A DNA stretch of 54,153 bases from an uncultured Bacilli bacterium (GTDB taxonomy: Bacteria > Bacillota_I > Bacilli_A > RF39 > UBA660), in the NCBI GenBank assembly GCA_947626055.1, contig CANQQP010000003.1, forward strand, positions 1 through 54,153. Direction: 5' to 3'. The notes beneath the pieces are model-generated. The model was not told where the DNA came from and searched no databases. It worked only from the letters and a program-made list of their open reading frames with translations. Both the position numbers and the translations under genes were made by a program. Shown here in pieces: positions 1 through 9,370 of the stretch (its first letter is position 1; each line of letters opens with the position of its first letter).

Positions 1-25
1 AAAAAACTAGAACGTACTTCTAGTT
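1..25 (-). terminator. Intrinsic terminator downstream of tRNA-Gly
   Basis: A perfect 8-bp stem (positions 5-12 with 18-25, 5-nt loop) is followed on the minus strand by a U-run (A1-A4 and possibly beyond the window). It lies 3' of the tRNA-Gly gene and would end that transcript. Confidence 0.75.
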
Positions 26-70
26 AATGTATATTACTACTCGAAGAATTTTCCGAGTTTCCTATCAATC

Positions 71-144
71 TGGAGCGGGTGATGGGAATCGAACCCACGT
101 TATCAGCTTGGAAGGCTGAAGCTCTACCATTAAACTACACCCGC
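71..144 (-). tRNA. tRNA-Gly (anticodon TCC)
   Basis: Read on the minus strand this 74-nt segment folds as a complete cloverleaf. It has a 7-bp acceptor stem starting GCGGGTG, a short D arm with TGGTAGAGC, an anticodon stem TCAGC/GCTGA around CTTCCAA (anticodon TCC), a T arm with GGTTCGATTCC and an encoded CCA end. The TCC anticodon reads GGN glycine codons. It is a single tRNA with its own terminator and no neighbouring tRNA cluster in the window. Confidence 0.97.
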
Positions 145-220
145 ATTTGTAATTACTTATATATTATAACATAAAAAGTTATAAATTCAACAAAAACTTC
201 GCTTCAGCCATCAATAAATG

Positions 221-256
221 AAAAAAGTCTTATTAAAATTAGGCTTTTTATTTTTT
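221..256. terminator. Second hairpin terminator after gap
   Basis: A 9-bp stem (222-230 with 241-249, one G-U pair, 10-nt loop) is flanked by A-runs and T-runs, so it can terminate in either direction. It lies behind the stop-codon hairpin of the GAPDH gene and forms a tandem terminator with it. Confidence 0.6.
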
Positions 257-271
257 CTTAATCCCATTATG

Positions 272-301
272 AAAAAAGACTATTAAAATTTTTTAACAGT
301 C
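272..301 (-). terminator. Terminator overlapping the gap stop codon
   Basis: A long AT-rich stem (about 278-288 with 291-301, one wobble) is followed on the minus strand by six U. The GAPDH stop codon at 283-285 lies inside the stem, so coding end and terminator are merged. Confidence 0.7.
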
Positions 302-1275
302 CTTATCATTTGGGCAGTATAACCCATTTCATTATCATACCAAGCAACGATTTTAACTAGTTGTTTACCATCTACTTCAACTACGTTGGTCATTAATCCA
401 TCTACTAAAGCTCCACATTTCATACCAATTATATCACTCGATACAATTGGATCTTCTGTATACTTTAAAGTTTCATTTTGATTTTTCTTAAATAAATTAT
501 TAATTTCTTCTTTTGTAACATTTCTCTTAAGTTCTAAAGTAACATCAATAACAGATCCATCACTTACAGGAACTCTATATGCATTTCCATCAAGTTTGCC
601 CAATAAGCTTGGAATAACTAAGCCAATAGCACTAGCAGCTCCAGTGGTAGCCGGAACTATATTCATAGCTGCTGCTCTTCCGCGCCTTGCATATATACCT
701 TTTTTATGAGCAACATCTAAAGTTGCCTGATCGTTAGTATAAGCATGAATAGTGCTCATAAAACCTTTTTCAATTCCTATATTATCTTCTATAATTTTTA
801 AGACTGGTGCCAGACAATTAGTAGTACATGAAGCAGCGGAAATTACTTGTTCTTTACCAGTTAAAATGTCATCATTAACATTATAAACAACTGTTTTCAA
901 ATCCCCTTTGGCTGGAGCCGAAATCACTACTTTTTTAGCCCCTGCTTCAATATGTTTTAGCGCCTTTTCTAAACTCGTAAATAGACCAGTACATTCTAAA
1001 ACTGTTTCAACTCCTAATGTATCCCAAGGAATGCAAGCGGGATCCTTTTCGGAAAAAACTCTAATTTTTTTACCTTTATAAATAATATTTTTCTCATCAA
1101 ATTTGATTTCCTCGTCTAAATAACGACGATGATTAGTATCATATTTTAATAAATAAGCAAGATCTTCGGCGCTAGTCAAATCATTAATTGCTACTACCTC
1201 TAACTTATCATCTTCTAACATTTCTCGAAATGCTAGTCGGCCAATTCTCCCAAAACCATTAATTCCTACTTTCAT
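283..1275 (-). CDS. gap: Glyceraldehyde-3-phosphate dehydrogenase, type I
   Basis: Cytosolic glycolytic enzyme that oxidises and phosphorylates glyceraldehyde 3-phosphate to 1,3-bisphosphoglycerate with NAD. The 330 residues are normal for the family. The N-terminal Rossmann motif GINGFGRIGR (4-13) is followed by ND at 31-32, which fits NAD use. The catalytic motif SAASCTTNC places the nucleophile at Cys150 and its histidine partner at His177 (STIHAYT). The C-terminal WYDNEMGY motif is also present. It is followed by tandem terminators. The nucleoside kinase gene ends 18 nt upstream of its start on the same strand, so the two are probably co-transcribed. Enolase, another glycolytic gene, is separate at 15.9 kb. 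Confidence 0.97.
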   Translation of the reverse strand: MKVGINGFGRIGRLAFREMLEDDKLEVVAINDLTSAEDLAYLLKYDTNHRRYLDEEIKFDEKNIIYKGKKIRVFSEKDPACIPWDTLGVETVLECTGLFTSLEKALKHIEAGAKKVVISAPAKGDLKTVVYNVNDDILTGKEQVISAASCTTNCLAPVLKIIEDNIGIEKGFMSTIHAYTNDQATLDVAHKKGIYARRGRAAAMNIVPATTGAASAIGLVIPSLLGKLDGNAYRVPVSDGSVIDVTLELKRNVTKEEINNLFKKNQNETLKYTEDPIVSSDIIGMKCGALVDGLMTNVVEVDGKQLVKIVAWYDNEMGYTAQMIRTVKKF

Positions 1276-1293
1276 AAATATACCTTCTTTCTT

Positions 1294-2949
1294 TTATTTA
1301 AATATACTTCCACCAATAAATTCTCTTAATAACGAACTTTTCTCAACATACTCGGAAGGAATAGGATAAAAGATTTTTAAAAATTCAATTAATCTTTTAG
1401 CTTCTTCATACATATCCGATGATACAGGAACCGAATAAAGTAATGGTTCTACATATACTTTTAATACTCCTATTTCATATATTAAACTTGTATTTAGGAC
1501 ACTATCAACATCTTTCATAAAAGGAAATATAAATTCCTCTTCGCCTTTACGTACTAATTGCCAACTTTTTAAGGTTTCCTCAACATTTACAGAACGAAAC
1601 TGATTATCTCTAACTATTCGGCGAATCAAACGCAAATCTATAGTAGAAAGATGATTATGTCTATCAATAGCTAGTGGTGAAAAAGGCGAAACATATATTT
1701 TATAAATATTATTACTCGCTAAATTTTCTAATAAAGTGGGATTTAGAGCGTGATTTCCTTCCAAAATAATAATTGTTTTATCATCAATGGAGACCGCAGG
1801 AGAATTATATTCCTTTACTCCAAGACTAAAATTATATTTTGGTAAAATGACTTTTTCATGATTTACTAATTTTGTTAAATGTTTATTTAATAATTTAGTA
1901 TCTAAAAGTTTAATAGATTCAAAATCATGGTTTTTGACAACATCACGAGGCATCTGTGATTGATTTAAATAATAATCATCTAAAGAAATAGTAAATATCT
2001 TTAATCCATAGGCTTTTAAAGCTAAAGCTAGTTTCCTACTAGTCGTAGTTTTACCGGAAGAAGAAGGCCCGGCCATTAATACTAACTTAACATTTTCTCT
2101 AGTATAAATTTTTTCTGCTTCTTTCAAAATATTCTTTTGTAAATATAACTCATTAGTTCTAATAAAATCAGCAATCGTATTATGCGAAACCATCTTATTA
2201 ACATCAGCTACATAGGAAATATTTAAAGATGATATCCATTTTTTATATTCCGAAAAAGCACGCATATTTAAAGGATAATGATTGTATTTAGGTATTTCAT
2301 AATCGGCAGATATTACCGGAAATAGTAAAACAAATTTATTAGTACCTAGATAAACAATATCAAATTTATTTATACATTTAGTAGAATAAGGCATTTCGGT
2401 ATAAAAATAATTGTAATTATCTTTCAACTTATACATTACAACAAATTTATCTAAGACACCCTGAATAATTCGCGCTTTTTCTAATTCGTTAACATTTTGA
2501 TAATAATTTATAGCATCCTTTTTAGTAACGTTTATTTTTTTAAAAGGCAAATCAGCATTAATTATTTGCTTCATTTTTCTTTTTATTTTCTTTAAATCCT
2601 CATCATCTAAAATACAGTCATGTCTTATTGTAAAACAGATACCTTTATCAATTGAATGTTCAAAAAAAACTTGGGTACTTTTACCATATAATTCATTAAT
2701 AGCGACGATTAAAATATGTTTTAATCCACTTTTATAAATTTTATTACCATCTAAATCATTAGCATATAAAAATTCAATTTTTGAATTATCTTTAAGCTTT
2801 TCGTCATAACTAACGATTTCATTATTTATTTTTACTCCAATCACTGGATATTCACGTGAATTATTTTCCGCAATAAATTCTGTTAAATCAAGATTGGGAT
2901 TTATATATAATTTTTGATTTTCAAAATAGACTTTGATTTTATCCTTCAT
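1294..2949 (-). CDS. Uridine kinase-like nucleoside kinase with TGS/ThrRS-like N-terminus
   Basis: The 551-aa protein has a TGS-like ubiquitin fold at the N-terminus (about 1-65). A segment resembling the second additional domain of ThrRS/AlaRS follows (FTIRHDC near 106-112). The C-terminal P-loop kinase domain starts with the Walker A motif GPSSSGKTT at 294-302 and continues with SLDDYYLNQ, which binds nucleoside in the uridine kinase/phosphoribulokinase family. Known relatives in Firmicutes and Thermotoga are annotated only as nucleoside kinases. Phosphorylation of a nucleoside, probably uridine or cytidine, is inference from family. A GAGG-type RBS precedes the ATG. Confidence 0.85.
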   Translation of the reverse strand: MKDKIKVYFENQKLYINPNLDLTEFIAENNSREYPVIGVKINNEIVSYDEKLKDNSKIEFLYANDLDGNKIYKSGLKHILIVAINELYGKSTQVFFEHSIDKGICFTIRHDCILDDEDLKKIKRKMKQIINADLPFKKINVTKKDAINYYQNVNELEKARIIQGVLDKFVVMYKLKDNYNYFYTEMPYSTKCINKFDIVYLGTNKFVLLFPVISADYEIPKYNHYPLNMRAFSEYKKWISSLNISYVADVNKMVSHNTIADFIRTNELYLQKNILKEAEKIYTRENVKLVLMAGPSSSGKTTTSRKLALALKAYGLKIFTISLDDYYLNQSQMPRDVVKNHDFESIKLLDTKLLNKHLTKLVNHEKVILPKYNFSLGVKEYNSPAVSIDDKTIIILEGNHALNPTLLENLASNNIYKIYVSPFSPLAIDRHNHLSTIDLRLIRRIVRDNQFRSVNVEETLKSWQLVRKGEEEFIFPFMKDVDSVLNTSLIYEIGVLKVYVEPLLYSVPVSSDMYEEAKRLIEFLKIFYPIPSEYVEKSSLLREFIGGSIFK

Positions 2950-3083
2950 ATAACGCCTCTTTATTCTCTTATAATTTTATCAAATATATCTTTTTTTGAC
3001 AATTCATTTTTTTGTAATATTTTGTTGGTTTCTTTTAGTTATAAATCCGAGAAATATTACTAAATTAATATTAGGTGATTATT

Positions 3084-3653
3084 TTGAATTTAATTCCATA
3101 TGTCGTTGAACGTAATTTTAATAGTGAACGCAGTTATGATTTATATTCGCGCATGCTAAAAGATCGAATCGTTTTCTTAACGGGTGAAATTACTGATGAA
3201 AGTGCCAGTATTATTGTTTCTGAACTTTTATATTTAGATTCTTTAAATAATGAAGAAATTTGTTTATATATAAATAGTCCGGGTGGTAGTGTAACCGCCG
3301 GTTTTAGTATTTATGATACAATTAATTTTATTAAGAGTGATGTTAAAACAATTGTGATTGGCATGGCCGCATCGATGGCAGCTTTCTTATGTGCTAGTGG
3401 AACTAAAGGTAAACGCTGTGCTTTAAAAAATTCAGAAATCATGATTCATCAACCTTTAGGAGGAGCCCAAGGGCAAGCAACCGAAATCCAGATAGCAGCC
3501 GAAAGAATCATTAAATTAAAAGATAAGTTAAATCATATGCTCGCTACTTTAACTGGCCAAGATTTAAAAACAATTAAAAATGATACCGAAAGAGATAATT
3601 ATATGGATGCCCAAAGTGCTTTAGACTACGGCTTAATTGATGTCATTTTGTGA
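3084..3653 (+). CDS. clpP: ATP-dependent Clp protease proteolytic subunit
   Basis: Serine peptidase subunit that forms the tetradecameric ClpP barrel and works with Clp ATPases in cytosolic protein turnover. I chose the TTG at 3084 because AGGTGA (3073-3078) sits at RBS distance and the protein then begins MNLIPYVVE like other ClpP. The GTG at 3075 lies inside that RBS. With this start the triad falls at Ser97 (GMAASMAAF), His122 (MIHQPLGG) and Asp171, as in Bacillus. The protein is 189 aa and ends directly after LIDVIL, a short C-terminus. Its last 21 bp overlap the convergent whiA gene, with no terminator between them. Confidence 0.95.
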   Translation: MNLIPYVVERNFNSERSYDLYSRMLKDRIVFLTGEITDESASIIVSELLYLDSLNNEEICLYINSPGGSVTAGFSIYDTINFIKSDVKTIVIGMAASMAAFLCASGTKGKRCALKNSEIMIHQPLGGAQGQATEIQIAAERIIKLKDKLNHMLATLTGQDLKTIKNDTERDNYMDAQSALDYGLIDVIL

Positions 3654-4577
3654 GGCTTTGGCTTGATGTCTTTTTACTAAATCACGCATTTTAATAAAAC
3701 AATGATTAACCCCTGATTTACCAATAGGTTTACCAGTTTCACTACTAATTATTTCCGCAAGTTCTAAAAAAGAGACATCGGGATATTTTTCGCGATATTT
3801 TATAACATCTTTAGTTCGTTCATCTAGAAGATCTATTAAATTATGTTCTTTTAAATAATTAATATTTTCTATCTGAACCATTCCGGTTTTAATAGTCTTT
3901 TCTTGATTGGCTAACTCACAATTATTTAAACGATTAACCATATTTTTATGATCGCGATATATTCTAATATCTTCAAAATAAAATAAAGAATTAATAGCAT
4001 TAAACATTTTAATAATATCACTTATATTCTCTGCACTTTTAAGATAAATCATATACCGATTATTTCTTTTTAATATTTTCGTTGGAATATCTAATTCTTT
4101 TAAAATCTTACTAAAATATATGGCATCTTTTTTTGCATGCACAACAAATTCCATATGATAGCCACTTACTTTAGGATCGTTGACGCTACCACATGCTAAA
4201 AATAACCCTTGAATAAAAGCAATTTTATCTTCTTTGTTTTCTAATAAATACTCCTCAGGAGCTATTTTTTTATTATTCTTAAATATACAAAGATCTTCTA
4301 AAATAAAGGGTACTTGATCTTTTATTTCTAATATATATATTTGCTTTGTCCTAAATCTTTTTTGAATACGCACGGTAACATATATATTGACATGATAGAG
4401 ATTTTTGATTATTTTGTACATTCTTCGCGCCACGGAAGCATTTTCCATAACCAATTCGATTTTTTCTTTATCATATTTACCATCATATCTAATAAAAGCC
4501 GATAATTCACTTCTAACAGTTACATAGTCAAATGGAAGTTTCGAAATTTCTTCTTTAATTCGAGTCGTAAAAGTCAT
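3633..4577 (-). CDS. whiA: WhiA-family DNA-binding regulator
   Basis: The 314-aa protein matches the WhiA family: a degenerate LAGLIDADG homing-endonuclease-like N-terminal domain (about residues 10-210) and a C-terminal helix-turn-helix domain (about 225-305, with [20 protein letters not shown]). In actinobacteria WhiA controls sporulation genes; in Bacillus it affects division and chromosome segregation. Its ATG overlaps the yvcK stop as ATGA, so the genes are translationally coupled, the usual yvcK-whiA arrangement. The 3' end overlaps convergent clpP, a neighbour also found in Bacillus. Confidence 0.92.
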   Translation of the reverse strand: MTFTTRIKEEISKLPFDYVTVRSELSAFIRYDGKYDKEKIELVMENASVARRMYKIIKNLYHVNIYVTVRIQKRFRTKQIYILEIKDQVPFILEDLCIFKNNKKIAPEEYLLENKEDKIAFIQGLFLACGSVNDPKVSGYHMEFVVHAKKDAIYFSKILKELDIPTKILKRNNRYMIYLKSAENISDIIKMFNAINSLFYFEDIRIYRDHKNMVNRLNNCELANQEKTIKTGMVQIENINYLKEHNLIDLLDERTKDVIKYREKYPDVSFLELAEIISSETGKPIGKSGVNHCFIKMRDLVKRHQAKASQNDIN

Positions 4578-5527
4578 ACTAATTCATCCATTAAATAAGA
4601 AAATATTAGATAAGCCGTTTTTAAACTATCATGTCTTAAAACATTATCTTCTATTTTATATATTTTATCTTCAATTAATTTTACTCCCATTTTTTCGACT
4701 GTCTTTTTATCTAAGATTACAGGATCTTTTTGCTCTTCCGTAGCATATTTTTTGACTAAATAAGCGGACATTTTACTATTATTAGCAATAATTGCATCTA
4801 GTCCACCCTCTCCTAAATATTTTTGAAAAACCTTAATATGATCACTGACTTTAAAATTATCGGTTTCACCTGGTTGAGTAACCAGATTACAGACGTATAA
4901 AGTTTTAGCATGGGAAGCATTTATCGCCTTTTGGATTTCTTCTAAAACAATATGGGGCATAACACTTGTATATAAACTTCCACAAGAAAAAATAATTAAA
5001 TCGGCTTTATTTAAAGCTTTAAAGATTTCGGGATTAATTTTAAATTTTTTATCATAAAATATCTCATCAATTTTCGTTTTAGCTTCCGTAATTTGGCTTT
5101 CACCAATGATATATTCACCATATTCAGTTTTGCCGATTAAATCCACTGCTTCTTCAGTTAAAGGTAATACTGTACCCTGAATATTAAACAATTTACACAA
5201 AATAGGAATGGAATGGGCAAAATCACCCTTAATATCTAGTAAAGCTGTTAATAATAAATTTTTAATCGAATGGTTCGCTAATTTAGAATTTTTAGCAAAA
5301 CGATAATTTAATAGTTCCGTATTATCAGCATCAGTATTAGCCATGGATAAAAGCACTTTCGAAATGTCACCGACCGCTGGAATATCAAACTCTTTCCGTA
5401 GGTCGCCTGTACTACGACCATTATCAGCAACACTTACAACTGCTGTTACATTTACAGGAAACAACTTTAAGCCTTTTAGTAGTTGAGAAAGTCCACTTCC
5501 CCCGCCGAAGATAACAATGTTCTTCAT
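4574..5527 (-). CDS. yvcK: YvcK/CofD-like UDP-sugar-binding protein
   Basis: Gluconeogenesis-factor family protein. In Bacillus YvcK binds UDP-GlcNAc and is needed for growth and morphology on gluconeogenic carbon. The N-terminal motif GGGSGLSQLLKGL and the segment SVADNGRSTGDLR are diagnostic of the CofD-like Rossmann fold. I chose the ATG at 5527 (317 aa, MKNIVIFGGG) because an upstream in-frame GTG lies inside the RBS AGGTGAT. It is coupled to whiA by a 4-bp overlap. Confidence 0.92.
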   Translation of the reverse strand: MKNIVIFGGGSGLSQLLKGLKLFPVNVTAVVSVADNGRSTGDLRKEFDIPAVGDISKVLLSMANTDADNTELLNYRFAKNSKLANHSIKNLLLTALLDIKGDFAHSIPILCKLFNIQGTVLPLTEEAVDLIGKTEYGEYIIGESQITEAKTKIDEIFYDKKFKINPEIFKALNKADLIIFSCGSLYTSVMPHIVLEEIQKAINASHAKTLYVCNLVTQPGETDNFKVSDHIKVFQKYLGEGGLDAIIANNSKMSAYLVKKYATEEQKDPVILDKKTVEKMGVKLIEDKIYKIEDNVLRHDSLKTAYLIFSYLMDELV

Positions 5528-5589
5528 CTTTATCACCTACTTAAATATATGATAACATACTTCCTATTTTGTTGCTAGAATTAAAGAAC

Positions 5590-6618
5590 TTAATTTATTT
5601 TATACGGATTATTAAGAGTCCCATCCCCCGCAATTAAAGGAGTATCCTTTTTTAAATTAATTACAGGATAAACATCTAAGTTAGAACCAATTTTATAATC
5701 AGCTCCATTATTGATATAAACAGAATTTTCGGACTTAGAAGACATGGTCCACCAAGTTTTAGTCATATCTAGATAAGTTTCTTGATTATTTATTTTACTT
5801 AATTCTACTTCATCTTTAGTCAGTAAGCCAATTTTTAAATTAACATTAGTTGAGGAACAATTTAAACTATCAGTGCCATTTTCATTCGAATTATTACAGA
5901 ACAATCCTGCCTCGAGATATTTTTCGTAATCTTTTAAATTTTTAGTATAAAAATCATTTAGATAATTTTGAATACTATCGGCACTATTGGAATCAGTTAT
6001 ACTATAAATAGATTGCCCAATTGTTTCATTAGTAATTAATCTGATAGTTTGATCCCCATTAATACGCACAACACGCCATAAAATATTAGCAAAAGAAACA
6101 TAGTTATTATCCACATTGCCTTTATAGTATAAAGACTCTCCTAAATCATCAGTAGTAACATATAGCCCTTTATTTTTCGTCGCTATTTGTTCATTACTTA
6201 TCTTAGTGGCTAAGCCTAATTCATTTAATTTAAAATTAATTGTACACTCCGTATTTTTAGTAGCTCTTATAGTTAAATGATTTTGGCCACTTTCAAAAGA
6301 AGCTTTTTGATTATTCGTACAACTTAAATTGTCATAAACATAGCCATTATTAGGCTCTATCGTAATACTAGTTAAGGCATTATAACTCGCTTGAACCTCA
6401 GCTTTAGCTGTATATCCGTTATTAACAACTAAACTAATTTTAATTTTTTGCTCTTCCGGAGAGTTTTTACTGGCAAGTTTAACTACAGAGTAGGTAAGAA
6501 TTATGCCAATAGTTAGGATACATATTCCAATAATTATCGATATTCCTACTTTTAAACTTCCTAAATACTTTTGCAATTTTTGTAATTCTTTTTCCGCATC
6601 AAAACTTCTTTTTGCCAT
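5590..6618 (-). CDS. Membrane-anchored DUF6273-like surface protein (paralog 1)
   Basis: Not characterised. The 342-aa protein starts at the ATG preceded by GAGGGCG. It has a cytosolic charged N-terminus and one TM helix (about 26-48). An extracellular module with the GYxYxxxxC motif (PNNGYVYDNLSC) resembles bacterial surface repeat domains. The C-terminal domain runs WRVVRINGDQTIRLI ... GLLTKDEVELS ... WWTMSS ... YPVINL ... GDGTLNNPYKI. The same order recurs in the genes at 20438 and 32551, so this is a three-member family. The C-terminal domain resembles DUF6273/formylglycine-enzyme-like folds from memory. The membrane topology is clear; the function is unknown. Confidence 0.75.
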   Translation of the reverse strand: MAKRSFDAEKELQKLQKYLGSLKVGISIIIGICILTIGIILTYSVVKLASKNSPEEQKIKISLVVNNGYTAKAEVQASYNALTSITIEPNNGYVYDNLSCTNNQKASFESGQNHLTIRATKNTECTINFKLNELGLATKISNEQIATKNKGLYVTTDDLGESLYYKGNVDNNYVSFANILWRVVRINGDQTIRLITNETIGQSIYSITDSNSADSIQNYLNDFYTKNLKDYEKYLEAGLFCNNSNENGTDSLNCSSTNVNLKIGLLTKDEVELSKINNQETYLDMTKTWWTMSSKSENSVYINNGADYKIGSNLDVYPVINLKKDTPLIAGDGTLNNPYKIN

Positions 6619-6671
6619 AACTCGCCCTCTCATTCTATTATTATTTTACAATATAAAAAGAGGATTGTAAA

Positions 6672-6707
6672 ATAAAAAGAAATGCTACTTTTCTAAAGCA
6701 ACATTTC
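6672..6707 (-). terminator. Terminator of the LolA-like lipoprotein gene
   Basis: A 12-bp stem with two G-U pairs spans the lipoprotein stop codon and is followed on the minus strand by UUUUUAUUUU. It separates the gene from the downstream surface paralog. A second, 10-bp AT-rich hairpin lies just beyond at 6643-6673. Confidence 0.7.
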
Positions 6708-7683
6708 CTAATGATTGCGCGATGGTCATAAGTTCATCACTAGCCAAATTACTACTTGTTAAATAATATTCTACATTATCAGATGTCCAAGTTAAGGAAT
6801 TATTTGATAAGGCCGCAACAGAATCGGTAAGTAATAAAGGATCTCCAGCTACAGGAATTATTTCAAATTCTTTAGAGGCTGTCGCTGCTTCTTCGACTAA
6901 AATAAATGATTTGTCGCCTTTAAAGGTTAAGATGGTTCTATCAGTTTGTTCATCTGTTATTTTATCTTCACTTTTTAAATAGGTATTGGCAGGAACATAT
7001 AAAGGATAGATAGCTTCTTCTAAAGCGGTAGTTTCTTTTTCAACTTCTTGTTTTTCTTCTGTTTCATCAATTAAAGTATTTAATTTAAAATAATCATCTT
7101 TATATTTTGCTTTATAATCAATATTTTTAATAGTTACTTTTATTTTGACATTTTTATTTGTATCATACACCATAACTTTTTCTAAATTCATATCTTTATC
7201 GAAAGTTAATTCTTGATTAACTAACGCTTTATTATGAGGATAGTTGACTAAACAAGATATGATATATTTGCCTTTTTCTTCTTTTAATGTGGCTTTATCA
7301 TCATTTACGACATCATTAACTAAGGATTCTAAAATATAGGATTGAGAACTATTGGCAGGCCATTGACTTTCAAATTTAAAACTTTTATTTAAACTTGGCG
7401 TAACGACATAAACATTACCTTCATCTTTTAAAATAATTTGCTCGTGGTCATTATTTTGATTGATCATACTAACTTTATAGTTATCATCTTTTTGATAATT
7501 AACCGTTATATCATACTTAAAAGTATCTTCGTTATTATAAATTTCCATAGTACCCTTAAGTTCGTAACCTTTAGATGAGTTTACTTTGTCTTTAAATTCC
7601 TCTTTCGCTTTTGAAATATCGAATTTTCCACAACCACTAACTAAAAGAAGAACAAACATACTTAAGAATATTATTTTTTTCAT
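6685..7683 (-). CDS. LolA-like lipoprotein (YdcC/GerS-like)
   Basis: Secreted lipoprotein of 332 aa. The signal peptide MKKIIFLSMFVLLLVSGC ends in a lipobox with Cys18. The following beta-rich region, with repeated YK..M / F.YDITV strands, resembles the LolA/RseB-like fold of Firmicute lipoproteins such as YdcC and GerS. About 110 C-terminal residues (from the TEEKQEVEKETTALEE linker) form a second domain of unknown role. It is anchored on the outside of the membrane. Possible ties to germination or envelope sensing rest only on family resemblance. It has its own terminator. Confidence 0.65.
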   Translation of the reverse strand: MKKIIFLSMFVLLLVSGCGKFDISKAKEEFKDKVNSSKGYELKGTMEIYNNEDTFKYDITVNYQKDDNYKVSMINQNNDHEQIILKDEGNVYVVTPSLNKSFKFESQWPANSSQSYILESLVNDVVNDDKATLKEEKGKYIISCLVNYPHNKALVNQELTFDKDMNLEKVMVYDTNKNVKIKVTIKNIDYKAKYKDDYFKLNTLIDETEEKQEVEKETTALEEAIYPLYVPANTYLKSEDKITDEQTDRTILTFKGDKSFILVEEAATASKEFEIIPVAGDPLLLTDSVAALSNNSLTWTSDNVEYYLTSSNLASDELMTIAQSLGNVALEK

Positions 7684-7787
7684 TACATCACTTTCCTTTT
7701 CTAGTTAAGTATATTTTTAATAAATTTAATTATTCATGTATATTAACTAAAAAGAGGAACATAATAAAAATAGAAATGAGGATGATT

Positions 7788-7988
7788 ATGGAAACAATAC
7801 AAAAAATTGCCTTAGCATTAAATATTGTTGGGGGCTTAAACTGGGCCTTAGTTGGTTTATTTGATTTTAATCTTGTCTCAGCTGTATTTGGTGCCGATTC
7901 GGTATTAGCAAATGTCATATATGTACTTATTGGTATTTGTGCCGCAATTAATATAGGTATTTTATTTATGCATCTAGAAAGCGAATAG
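7788..7988 (+). CDS. DUF378 small membrane protein
   Basis: A 66-aa integral membrane protein with two TM helices and the DUF378 (YuzA-like) pattern: KIALALNIVGGLNWALVGLFDFNLV in the first half and YVLIGICAAINI in the second. I chose the ATG at 7788, 6 nt after GAGG; the upstream in-frame ATG at 7776 overlaps that RBS. The family has no established function. The gene is isolated between two minus-strand units and ends in a strong terminator shared with cdaR. Confidence 0.85.
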   Translation: METIQKIALALNIVGGLNWALVGLFDFNLVSAVFGADSVLANVIYVLIGICAAINIGILFMHLESE

Positions 7989-8016
7989 ACAACTAGAAAC
8001 CTAGTTGTCTATTTTT
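7985..8016. terminator. Strong terminator after the DUF378 gene
   Basis: A perfect 10-bp stem (7987-7996 with 8001-8010, loop AAAC) is followed by AUUUUUAUUU on the plus strand. It lies between the convergent DUF378 and cdaR stop codons. Confidence 0.85.
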
Positions 8017-9370
8017 ATTTGGCAGATACAATAATAGTAATCTGTTTATTGGAAATATATTGAACTTTTGGATCTGTTCCTTCGACAGTAACTGTTACTT
8101 GATGTTCGCCTTCACCATAGCCACTTAAGTCAACATAGGCTGTAATAGAGGCTGGATCTAATGCTTCCAGATTTTCACTTGTACCTTTGGCAATAACAGA
8201 TATCTGCGCGTCATCACGCGATTTAGCATTAACATTGTAGTTAGATGACAGATTGCGCCATTGAACATTGATACCATCAATAGTTTTTTGCGTCTCTTCA
8301 CCAAACTTAACAGTTATCGTTGCTGTTGAAGCACTCATTGATCGAACTCCGTTTGGTTTATTAATTGTTACATTGTAAGTTTTTTCATCACTTAAACTAT
8401 TTACATCAATTGTAACAGGTACATAAGTAATATTTTCTAAAGCACTTTGCTCACCATAGATTGTTACTTTCGAAACACTACTATTAATTTCGGAAATAGC
8501 CCGACCAGTTTTTGGAGTACCAGTAGTTAAAACTCGTAATGGTACTTCTGTTGAATAAGATTCTAACTTAACAACAGCCGTAACTTTTTCGGGAACGATT
8601 TCTACGTTTTTAACAATTTTTCCTTCAGCATCGTAAGCTACTAAAGGCACATTATCAATGGTGTAGTCACCTTTTTCTTTAAATTCATCTTTACTTAAAT
8701 CAATTAAAGCCCGAACTGTGGCTACTTTAGAAAGAGTATCTTCAGCGCCTTTTATAACGACTTCGGTACGATCTAAAGTGACACTTGCCACACTTAATTT
8801 TTGATCAAGCTTATCTTCATTTAGTAAATCGTAAGAAACAGTTTTTAAAGTACTTATCTTTTCTTTTATTACGACTAAAACGGTCGATGGATCTAATTTA
8901 TAATTTAAAGAGTCAATGGATTGATTATAAGTTAAACGGACACGATGTTCTCCAACTCCATATTTAGTTAAATCCAATTTTACTTCATGTTCTCCTAATT
9001 GTTTTGCTAAATATAAATCGCTTTTTCGACCGATTAAGGTAACATCGACAGTTTCGGGAATACCTTCAACAACATAGGCTTCTTTATTATATTCGGCAAC
9101 AACCGGTTGATCGGCTAAAACTTCTGCTTCAGTTTGCACCAAAGTAATAACCCGCGAGTCAACTAAGAAGAAAATAGCCACCGCAAAGATTAGAGATAAA
9201 TAAATTAAAGTAAATGGTTTATTAAGAATTTTATCTAATTTATTATTACTACTTTTTAATCTTTTATTTAAACGATAAACTACTCTACTTATCGGAGTTA
9301 TGAGTACTTTATCTAATCCCGCATAGATTAAATGGAAGAAAGCTTTGATTACTTCAATTACTTTATGCAT
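8015..9370 (-). CDS. cdaR: CdaR, YbbR-repeat regulator of diadenylate cyclase
   Basis: Extracellular partner of CdaA that modulates c-di-AMP synthesis. I chose the ATG at 9370 (451 aa, MHKVIEVIKAFF), preceded by AGGTGAGG inside the end of cdaA; the two genes overlap by 8 nt. A membrane segment (SLIFAVAIFFLVDS, about 58-71) anchors a long beta-rich ectodomain. The ectodomain carries YbbR-type repeats ending in patterns such as DLTKYGVGEHRVRL and DLSGYGEGEHQVTV. No glmM gene follows, unlike the Bacillus cdaA-cdaR-glmM order. Confidence 0.9.
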   Translation of the reverse strand: MHKVIEVIKAFFHLIYAGLDKVLITPISRVVYRLNKRLKSSNNKLDKILNKPFTLIYLSLIFAVAIFFLVDSRVITLVQTEAEVLADQPVVAEYNKEAYVVEGIPETVDVTLIGRKSDLYLAKQLGEHEVKLDLTKYGVGEHRVRLTYNQSIDSLNYKLDPSTVLVVIKEKISTLKTVSYDLLNEDKLDQKLSVASVTLDRTEVVIKGAEDTLSKVATVRALIDLSKDEFKEKGDYTIDNVPLVAYDAEGKIVKNVEIVPEKVTAVVKLESYSTEVPLRVLTTGTPKTGRAISEINSSVSKVTIYGEQSALENITYVPVTIDVNSLSDEKTYNVTINKPNGVRSMSASTATITVKFGEETQKTIDGINVQWRNLSSNYNVNAKSRDDAQISVIAKGTSENLEALDPASITAYVDLSGYGEGEHQVTVTVEGTDPKVQYISNKQITIIVSAK

